DNA of 5,013 bases, from positions 1 to 5,013 of the forward strand of contig SMXK01000053.1 in the NCBI GenBank assembly GCA_004356265.1, in the 5' to 3' direction. Shown one piece after another: positions 1 to 5,013 of the stretch (within the stretch, counting starts at the first letter, position 1; every line of letters begins with the position of its first letter). The notes beneath the pieces were generated by a model. That model worked only from the letters and a program-made list of their open reading frames with translations. It was not told the origin of the DNA and searched no databases. Both the position numbers and the translations under genes were made by a program. The DNA comes from Bacteroidota bacterium. GTDB lineage: Bacteria; Bacteroidota; Rhodothermia; Rhodothermales; UBA10348.

Positions 1-1943
1 AATATTTCCCGACGATGCCCGGTGTCGGTGACGCAATCAGTATGCTGGTCGATGACTCCCTTCGAACGTTTAACATCACGGCGATCATTCCTGATCCGCC
101 CGAAAATTCCAGTTTTCAATTCGAGTTTGTGGGTCAAATAGGGTCGTCGAGATATGCGACCCGAAACGAGACTCGATGGACCAGCAACGGACCGTCGACG
201 TACGTGAAGCTCGGCTCCGGAGTGGACGCGCACAACGTAGAGGCTGGAACGATCCCCATCGTCGATACTTATCTGGGTGAAAGCAGGCAGAGTGCTATTG
301 AACAGGGTTGGTGGGAGGACCGGGATGACACGTTTCAGTACCGTCTTCAGCCTCTTCGGGAGGTCCACCTGACACCCGGGATCGACTCGTTTTCCGTTTC
401 CGTCAGCAATCCTCAGTACAGTTACATCCTCTTGGCGATTGCGTTTGGAGTCCTGTTGATCGCTTGCTTGAATTTCATCACCCTCTCGGTAGGCCGGTCT
501 TCGTCGCGGGCGCGCGAAGTAGGTATGCGTAAAACCTTCGGCGCCAACAGATCACAACTTATGACGCAATTCTTCGGAGAAGCCCTGCTAATGAGCGGTG
601 TCGCTGTTATTCTCGGCCTCACACTGGCCTCGATCGCCCTTCCGATTTTCAATGAGGTGGCTCAAAAAAGCCTCACGATGGGTGCGTTATTAAATGCTAA
701 ATCGATTGCTGCCATTGCTTTACTTGCAATTCTGTCGGGGTTGCTTGCGGGGTCGTATCCAGCGCTGCTCCTTTCACGATTCAGGCCCGCTTCCGTACTT
801 AAGAATGCCGGGGGTTTACCGCGCGGATGGATGTTCTCCCGCGCGATGATTGTATTCCAGTTCATGGTCTCAATCGCAATGGTAACGGCTGTGCTGATCA
901 TGCACGACCAGATGCGTTTTGTGAGCAATCAGGACCTGGGCTACAACGCGGAAGAAATCCTCGTGGTGAACATGAACGGGTCGGACGAATCAACGGACAT
1001 AGTGGCGACCCGGTACGCCGAAAGGATCGCTGCCATTTCCGGTGTAGTACGCTCAAGCGGCTCGTCCAGCTCATTCGGCAATGACTGGTCCCGGACGGTG
1101 ATTCAGAAGGACGACATCAATCATATCGTCTACACAAACCGGATGGATCCGACCTTCCTGGAAACAATGGGTATTCAGCTTGTTAATGGTCGTAATCTCT
1201 CATATGAGTTTGAAACCGATGCTTCAAGCGCGGTTCTTGTTAATGAAGCCTTCGTCGACGCTATGGGTTGGGACGTGGGCGTCGGACAGGCCGTTCCTGA
1301 GTATGAAGATGTAACGGTCGTGGGAGTTGTGAGCGACTTCAAATTCCTGTCGATGCGGACGCAGGTGCCACCTGTTATGCTGCATATGAGCCCCGATATC
1401 GGCTCGAATAATTATACGATGGTCCGCTTTAACATGGCCAACGTGGCCACCATACGTCCGGCGCTTGAGCAAGCATGGAAAGAAGTCGCCCCGGCTGCGC
1501 CATTTGTTGCCCAGTTCCTGGACGAGCGTATCGAGCGGCTCTACGAAACCGAACGTCGCTGGCAAAACATCATCACATACGCGGCTATCCTGGCCTTTCT
1601 GCTCTCCAGCATGGGACTATTCGGTATGGCGGCCATGACAACATCCCGACGGACAAAAGAAATTGGTATCCGGAAGGTATTGGGGGCATCAACCGGTGCA
1701 ATAGTCCGGCTGCTCTCATTCGAATTCACCGCGTTGGTGGCTATAGCCCTTGTTCTGGCCACACCGTTGTCGATCTACGTAATGTCTGAGTGGTTGTCTA
1801 CGTTTGCCTACCAGATTTCGATCGGACCAGTCGTGTTTGTAATTTCGGGACTGATCGCCCTTTCTATCACACTGGCCGCGGTCAGTTTTCAGTCCATATC
1901 GGCCGCAATCGCCGATCCCGTTGACTCGCTAAGGACTGAGTGA
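1..1943 (+). CDS. ABC transporter permease, FtsX/MacB-like, duplicated architecture (5' end cut by window)
   Basis: Inner-membrane permease subunit of a MacB/LolCDE-type ABC transporter, which moves or extrudes substrates using a separate ATPase; the substrate cannot be read from the sequence. The frame is open from base 3, and the first ATG (base 15) falls inside the first periplasmic MacB core domain (GDAIS...FNITAIIPDPPENSS), so the true start and first membrane helix lie upstream. Numbering from that ATG, residues 1-~130 are the rest of periplasmic domain 1. Membrane helices follow at ~137-159, 190-211, 230-254 and 275-296, then periplasmic domain 2 (~300-512), then helices at ~519-541, 571-590 and 604-624. 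The FtsX cytoplasmic motif occurs twice, EVGMRKTFGA (168-177) and EIGIRKVLGA (549-558), showing the 4+4 helix duplication. The C-terminus ADPVDSLRTE is typical of the family. The 642 visible residues compare with about 780-800 usual for this type. No ATPase gene is in view, so it is probably encoded to the left or elsewhere. The TGA stop is at 1941-1943. Confidence 0.93.
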   Translation, partial: YFPTMPGVGDAISMLVDDSLRTFNITAIIPDPPENSSFQFEFVGQIGSSRYATRNETRWTSNGPSTYVKLGSGVDAHNVEAGTIPIVDTYLGESRQSAIEQGWWEDRDDTFQYRLQPLREVHLTPGIDSFSVSVSNPQYSYILLAIAFGVLLIACLNFITLSVGRSSSRAREVGMRKTFGANRSQLMTQFFGEALLMSGVAVILGLTLASIALPIFNEVAQKSLTMGALLNAKSIAAIALLAILSGLLAGSYPALLLSRFRPASVLKNAGGLPRGWMFSRAMIVFQFMVSIAMVTAVLIMHDQMRFVSNQDLGYNAEEILVVNMNGSDESTDIVATRYAERIAAISGVVRSSGSSSSFGNDWSRTVIQKDDINHIVYTNRMDPTFLETMGIQLVNGRNLSYEFETDASSAVLVNEAFVDAMGWDVGVGQAVPEYEDVTVVGVVSDFKFLSMRTQVPPVMLHMSPDIGSNNYTMVRFNMANVATIRPALEQAWKEVAPAAPFVAQFLDERIERLYETERRWQNIITYAAILAFLLSSMGLFGMAAMTTSRRTKEIGIRKVLGASTGAIVRLLSFEFTALVAIALVLATPLSIYVMSEWLSTFAYQISIGPVVFVISGLIALSITLAAVSFQSISAAIADPVDSLRTE

Positions 1944-1976
1944 TCAGTGAAGTCAACACCATCCGTTTCCAGAAAG

Positions 1977-2294
1977 TCAATCCTCTGCCGAGTCATCCGG
2001 AAGGGATTCGGGAGCTGGTTCGTTAAGTGGCGTGGATTCAGATTTGGCCGCCGGCAACTGACGAAGCGCCATTTCCATTCGGTCGAGCCGTTCCTCCACG
2101 GGGTGAATCGCGTCTACCACTGCCTCCTGAATCAGGCCGCGAAGCTCGCTGGTTCCGAGACTGTTGTCTACCCCGCTACCGCCCCCTTCTCCCAGTTTAG
2201 CGCGTCTGTAGATGTCCAGAAACTTCATCGTGGCTATAAAGCCGAATACGATCAGCGTTGACAGGATAATAAAAATGACTACAGAAAATGGCAT
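1977..2294 (-). CDS. small single-pass membrane protein with cytoplasmic helical tail, unknown function
   Basis: A 105-residue protein I cannot assign to a named family. Residues 4-23 form a strongly hydrophobic helix (SVVIFIILSTLIVFGFIATM) with basic residues just after it (K24, R30, R31, K33), predicting a short N-terminus outside and the rest in the cytoplasm. A Gly-rich linker (G35-G41) leads to a charged amphipathic helix (~48-80, starting TSELRGLIQEAV) with heptad-like leucines, suited to coiled-coil pairing. The tail (84-105) is acidic and rich in Pro and Ser. This order (membrane helix, linker, helix) resembles PspB-like or other small membrane regulators, but only in layout. The protein organisation, absent from the overlapping plus-strand frame, is why I call this strand real. 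The ATG at 2294-2292 has only a weak purine stretch upstream (AAAAGA) and an A/T-rich spacer. The gene converges on the permease, with 33 bases between the stop codons, and diverges from the peptidase gene. Confidence 0.75.
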   Translation of the reverse strand: MPFSVVIFIILSTLIVFGFIATMKFLDIYRRAKLGEGGGSGVDNSLGTSELRGLIQEAVVDAIHPVEERLDRMEMALRQLPAAKSESTPLNEPAPESLPDDSAED

Positions 2295-2386
2295 TTTAAA
2301 ATGTCTTTTGCGCGCTAGGGGAAGTGCACGTCGGTGTTACAAAAATGAGTCGGATCGCGTGAGCTATGAAAGATTGGCTGTTCCTG

Positions 2387-2398
2387 CTTCAAAATATA
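2387..2398 (-). promoter_or_regulatory. possible weak leftward promoter for the small membrane protein
   Basis: On the minus strand, TATATT (2398-2393) followed by TTG could serve as a -10 element, and TATATTTTG is one base longer than the Bacteroidota -7 consensus TAnnTTTG. It would give a leader of roughly 90 bases before the ATG at 2294. No good -35 hexamer lies at the right distance (the bases 17 bp upstream read TCCCGG), so this is only a candidate. Confidence 0.2.
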
Positions 2399-2444
2399 GA
2401 AAATCCATCTGCCGACCGGGATAATACAACTCATAACCAAGTTT

Positions 2445-2468
2445 TGCGATGTTGCCTGAATCGTTGCC
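2445..2468. repeat. imperfect 12-bp tandem direct repeat in the intergenic region
   Basis: TGCGATGTTGCC (2445-2456) is followed directly by TGAATCGTTGCC (2457-2468). The two units share TG at the start and GTTGCC at the end, 8 of 12 positions. They end 40 bases before the -35 hexamer of the peptidase promoter, a position where an activator could bind, but two short copies may be chance. No regulator is identified. Confidence 0.25.
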
Positions 2469-2508
2469 GGCCCCCGCCGCGACGATAGAATGCGACACAC
2501 CACATTTC

Positions 2509-2537
2509 TTGACTTATGGCAGAATATCAGGTACAAT
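2509..2537 (+). promoter_or_regulatory. sigma-70-type promoter of the peptidase operon
   Basis: The -35 hexamer TTGACT (2509-2514) matches the consensus TTGACA at 5 of 6 positions, and the -10 hexamer TACAAT (2532-2537) matches TATAAT at 5 of 6. The spacer between them (2515-2531) is exactly 17 bp, the optimum. The expected transcription start is the A at about 2544, giving a leader of about 29 bases before the ATG at 2573. The hexamers are close enough to consensus that expression could be substantial without an activator. It is the only clear rightward promoter in the 278-base divergent region 2295-2572; apart from the weak candidates listed separately I see nothing else in that region. Confidence 0.8.
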
Positions 2538-2572
2538 TGCGTCACCCCGCCTAACACATATCTCCCCTTGCC

Positions 2573-4654
2573 ATGTCTGCCTCAATCTCTCGGATACTCT
2601 TCACATCACTCGCTGCGAGTGTATTTCTGATCTTCAGCCCAGGTAAGTCGATTGCGCAGGAGCCACAGCATCTGTCCGTCGCTGATTTTTTGGACTTTGA
2701 ACAGGTGGCAGACCCGCAGATATCGCCCGACGGCACGCAGATCATCTATACCCGTCGGTGGGTGGATGCAAAAGCCGACTACTGGCGCTCGGCGCTCTGG
2801 ATCATGGATGCTGACGGCTCGCGCCACAGATTCTTGATCAAGGGATCCAACGCACGATGGTCACCCAGTGGAGACCGGATACTCTTCATTGCCGGCGGCG
2901 ACAACGAGAAGTCTCAAATATTTGTACGCTGGATGGACGACGAAGGAGCCGTTTCGCAAGTAACGCGGGTCGACTTCAGTCCGGGATCACCCGAGTGGTC
3001 TCCCGACGGCAATCACATCGCATTTGTGGGCATCGTACCGTCGGACGATAGCTGGGATATCGACCTGCCAACCCCTCCGGAAGGTGCTGAGTGGAGTAAA
3101 ACACCGCGCATTCTGGATCGACTGCATTACAGACAAGATCGTGTGGGATATACCGATCCCGGGTTCTCGCACCTGTTCGTGGTCCCGGCGGAATCTGGTA
3201 CAGCGCGCCAATTGACTGAAGGTGACTGGAATGTGGGTGCGCGTTTTGACGCTCTCTACAGCGGAGCCGGATTGAGCTGGTCGGCAGACGGAGCTTCCAT
3301 TTATTTTGACGGACTCAAAGACGAGTCCGCAGATTTTGCGTATAAGGAGTCGAACATCTATCGGATCAATGTCAGTACCAAGGAGATCAGTTCCCTCACT
3401 TCAGAAACGGGCTTCTGGTCCGGCCCGGAGGTCTCACCCGATGGCCGGCAGATCGCCTTCACTGGGTATCCCGCGTCACATATCACCTATGAAATGCAGC
3501 GTCTTTATGTAATGAACAGCGACGGCGGCAATGCGCGGATCATCACACCTGATTTTGATCGACCACCCGGTGGCTTGCGCTGGGACTCTAATAGCTCGGG
3601 AATCTATTTTACCGCGCAAGACGAAGGATATATGCATGTATTTCACGCGACATTGAGCGGTGAGGTGCATACACTGTCCAGTGGGAAACAGACTCTGAGC
3701 CTGAATTCGACAGATCGAACCCAATCCGTCGGTGTCGGGATCAAAAGAACCGCCAGCGAACCAGGAGATGTCTATGCCTTCCCTCTTGATGGCATTGGTG
3801 ACGGACAGCAGCTGACAGCGGTCAACCAGGACGTACTCGATGGAATCACGCTTGGTGCCGTGGAAGAAATCTGGTTCGAAGCCGAAGATGGAAACCGGGC
3901 CCACGGCTGGATTGTCAAGCCTCCGGATTTCGATCCCGACAATGATTACCCGCTCCTGATGGAAATCCACGGAGGCCCGTTCGGTATGTACAACGGTGCC
4001 TTTAATTTCAACTACCAGGCATTTGCTGCCAACGGGTTTGTAGTTCTATACACGAACCCGCGGGGCAGCACCGGGTACGGCGAGGCTTTCTCTCAGGCCA
4101 TCGATCATGCCTATCCAAGCGTCGATTATCTGGATCTGATGGCGGGAGTGGACGCTGCTCTGGACAAGGGTTACATCGACGAAAAACGTCTGTATGTCGG
4201 CGGTTGCAGCGGAGGTGGTGTGCTCTCCAGCTGGATGATAGGGCATACGAACCGGTTCGCTGCGGCGGCCGTGCGCTGCCCGGTCTCGAACTGGTTAAGT
4301 TTTGCCGGTACGACGGACATCCCGTATTTCACCTATTCCTTCTTCGATAAACCATTCTGGGAAGATCCGTCGGATTGGCTCCAGCACTCGTCACTCATGT
4401 ACGTCGGAAATGTTACGACGCCAACAATCGTAATGACTGGCGAGCAGGACATGCGAACGCCCATGCCACAGTCAGAAGAGTATTATGCAGCACTCAAATA
4501 CCTGGGGGTGCCGTCAAAACTCATCCGTTTCAACGATCAGTACCACGGCACCAGCACGAGACCCTCCAACAACATGCGCACCATTCTCTACATGATGGAC
4601 TGGTACAATTCATATACGCTCGATGGCGAAGTCGAGGATGACCCTGAGGAGTAG
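2573..4654 (+). CDS. exported S9-family (prolyl oligopeptidase-type) serine peptidase
   Basis: A complete 693-residue exported serine peptidase. S9 enzymes of this form are usually dipeptidyl- or acylaminoacyl-peptidases trimming peptides in the periplasm or outside the cell; the exact specificity cannot be read here. Residues 1-28 are a signal peptide (R7, hydrophobic core 8-22, likely cut after S-I-A28). Residues ~40-430 form a beta-propeller with PD40/TolB-like blades: ISPDGTQIIY (50), WSPSGDRILF (97), WSPDGNHIAF (142), WSADGASIYF (236), VSPDGRQIAF (287) and a weaker WDSNSSGIYF (337). The alpha/beta-hydrolase domain follows with HGGP (466-469), NPRGSTGYGE (from 495), the nucleophile elbow GCSGG with Ser546, Asp626 in GEQDMRTP and His658 in QYHG. 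The Ser-Asp and Asp-His spacings of 80 and 32 match the family (human DPP4: 78 and 32). An in-frame TAA at 2552-2554 and the signal peptide force the ATG at 2573, although no Shine-Dalgarno sequence precedes it. It heads an operon with the next gene, from the promoter at 2509-2537. Confidence 0.95.
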   Translation: MSASISRILFTSLAASVFLIFSPGKSIAQEPQHLSVADFLDFEQVADPQISPDGTQIIYTRRWVDAKADYWRSALWIMDADGSRHRFLIKGSNARWSPSGDRILFIAGGDNEKSQIFVRWMDDEGAVSQVTRVDFSPGSPEWSPDGNHIAFVGIVPSDDSWDIDLPTPPEGAEWSKTPRILDRLHYRQDRVGYTDPGFSHLFVVPAESGTARQLTEGDWNVGARFDALYSGAGLSWSADGASIYFDGLKDESADFAYKESNIYRINVSTKEISSLTSETGFWSGPEVSPDGRQIAFTGYPASHITYEMQRLYVMNSDGGNARIITPDFDRPPGGLRWDSNSSGIYFTAQDEGYMHVFHATLSGEVHTLSSGKQTLSLNSTDRTQSVGVGIKRTASEPGDVYAFPLDGIGDGQQLTAVNQDVLDGITLGAVEEIWFEAEDGNRAHGWIVKPPDFDPDNDYPLLMEIHGGPFGMYNGAFNFNYQAFAANGFVVLYTNPRGSTGYGEAFSQAIDHAYPSVDYLDLMAGVDAALDKGYIDEKRLYVGGCSGGGVLSSWMIGHTNRFAAAAVRCPVSNWLSFAGTTDIPYFTYSFFDKPFWEDPSDWLQHSSLMYVGNVTTPTIVMTGEQDMRTPMPQSEEYYAALKYLGVPSKLIRFNDQYHGTSTRPSNNMRTILYMMDWYNSYTLDGEVEDDPEE
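4646..4651 (+). promoter_or_regulatory. strong Shine-Dalgarno site inside the end of the peptidase gene
   Basis: GAGGAG at 4646-4651 lies in the last codons of the peptidase gene (its TAG stop is 4652-4654) and is followed by a 7-base gap to the ATG at 4659. This decides the start of the next gene over the in-frame ATG at 4689, which has no such site. It suggests that ribosomes finishing the peptidase reinitiate on the next gene. Confidence 0.8.
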
Positions 4655-4658
4655 ATAA

Positions 4659-5013
4659 ATGAAGCACCCCACCACAGAATTACACACGATGAACAATTTC
4701 AATTTAGTCGAACAATCGAAACTGGCGATAGTCGTTTCGTCCATACTTTGGACAACGGTTATCCCGGCAACGGCCCAACAAAACCTTGCGTCGGATTCCC
4801 ACGACGATCTCGTCGAGTTTTTTGAGGCCTGGCGCGAATTCCGGGCGCCAACTTCAGACGATGGTGCTCCGGATTTCAGTCCCGAAATGATCGCACGGCA
4901 GTGGGCAGAGTATCCCGCGTGGCTGGCCAAACACGAATCTTTTTCGGTTGATACGTGGCCGGTCAGCCAGCAGGTGGACTGGCACCTTGTTCGGGCGGAA
5001 TTGAACGGGTTTC
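4659..5013 (+). CDS. exported protein, N-terminal part only, possibly DUF885-like (3' end cut by window)
   Basis: A reading frame opens at ATG 4659 and stays open for 118 codons to the right edge, so most of the protein is missing. The N-terminus is a secretion signal: basic/polar n-region with K21, hydrophobic core ~22-35, then A37-T38-A39 before Q40 as the likely cleavage site. The in-frame ATG at 4689 (M11) would give a shorter signal peptide of more usual length, but the GAGGAG site 7 bases before 4659 favours the longer form. The mature part begins with a helical stretch (DDLVEFFEAWREFRAP, 49-64), then DGAPDFSP, and near the edge WPVSQQVDWHLVRAELNGF (100-118). From memory, this last motif resembles large exported proteins annotated as DUF885, thought to be metallopeptidase-related, but the zinc-binding part would lie beyond the window, so this is tentative. 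It lies 4 bases after the peptidase stop and is almost certainly co-transcribed with it. Confidence 0.8.
   Translation, partial: MKHPTTELHTMNNFNLVEQSKLAIVVSSILWTTVIPATAQQNLASDSHDDLVEFFEAWREFRAPTSDDGAPDFSPEMIARQWAEYPAWLAKHESFSVDTWPVSQQVDWHLVRAELNGF

Noticed and set aside
1935..1948. Inverted repeat ACTGA-GTGA-TCAGT at the end of the permease gene, considered as a terminator
   Set aside because: The stem is only 5 bp with 2 G-C pairs and no following T-run, too weak to call a terminator.
1947..2261. Plus-strand open frame of 104 codons opposite the small membrane protein
   Set aside because: Its translation is low in complexity of design (many Arg, His and Ser; no hydrophobic helix or motif), whereas the minus strand encodes a clear membrane helix, linker and amphipathic helix.
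2315..2557. Minus-strand open frame of 80 codons across the divergent intergenic region
   Set aside because: It would overlap the strong rightward promoter on the opposite strand. The translation is rich in Cys, His, Ser and Arg without domain-like pattern, and no ribosome binding site is seen.
3476..3970. Minus-strand open frame of 164 codons inside the peptidase gene
   Set aside because: It lies wholly within the well-supported peptidase coding region, between the propeller and the catalytic domain, and its translation shows no recognisable motif. It is a by-product of codon choice on the other strand.
4689..4691. In-frame ATG as an alternative start for the right-edge gene
   Set aside because: It would give a more usual signal-peptide length, but no ribosome binding site precedes it, while GAGGAG sits 7 bases before the ATG at 4659. 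It remains possible as a secondary start.
4610..4930. Minus-strand open frame of 106 codons over the operon junction
   Set aside because: It overlaps the peptidase end and the signal-peptide gene that has a strong ribosome binding site. Its own start lacks such a site and its translation is not protein-like.

Overview
The window is a stretch of bacterial chromosome of moderate GC. It holds four protein genes, two of them cut by the window edges. I see no RNA genes, mobile elements, CRISPR arrays or origins. The protein styles (duplicated FtsX/MacB-type permease, exported S9 prolyl-oligopeptidase-type peptidase, small one-helix membrane protein with an acidic tail) fit an environmental Gram-negative from the Bacteroidota/Rhodothermota/Balneolota side or a similar group. 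This placement comes from family resemblance only and is weak. A textbook sigma-70-like promoter and one clear Shine-Dalgarno site mean that other Gram-negative phyla cannot be excluded.

Layout: (1) bases 1-1943, plus strand, the C-terminal ~80% of an ABC transporter permease whose start lies to the left of the window. (2) bases 1977-2294, minus strand, a 105-residue protein with an N-terminal membrane helix and a cytoplasmic helical tail, convergent with gene 1. (3) bases 2295-2572, a divergent intergenic region with a very good promoter (TTGACT, 17 bp, TACAAT) firing rightward. (4) bases 2573-4654, plus strand, a complete exported S9-family serine peptidase with all catalytic residues visible. 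(5) bases 4659-5013 (running off the right edge), plus strand, the start of a second exported protein. It lies 4 bases after the peptidase stop codon, and its ribosome binding site sits inside the end of the peptidase gene.

How they work together: genes 3 and 4 look like a two-gene or longer operon from one promoter, encoding two secreted or periplasmic proteins. If the tentative DUF885-like assignment of the second is right, both would be peptide-processing hydrolases, consistent with protein or peptide scavenging outside the cytoplasm. The permease belongs to a different transcription unit whose ATP-binding partner is not in the window. The small membrane protein has its own leftward transcription unit.

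I found no convincing new multi-gene system. The points most worth a second look are the cut-off gene at the right edge, the contrast between SD-less and SD-led starts within one operon, and the unassigned small membrane protein.
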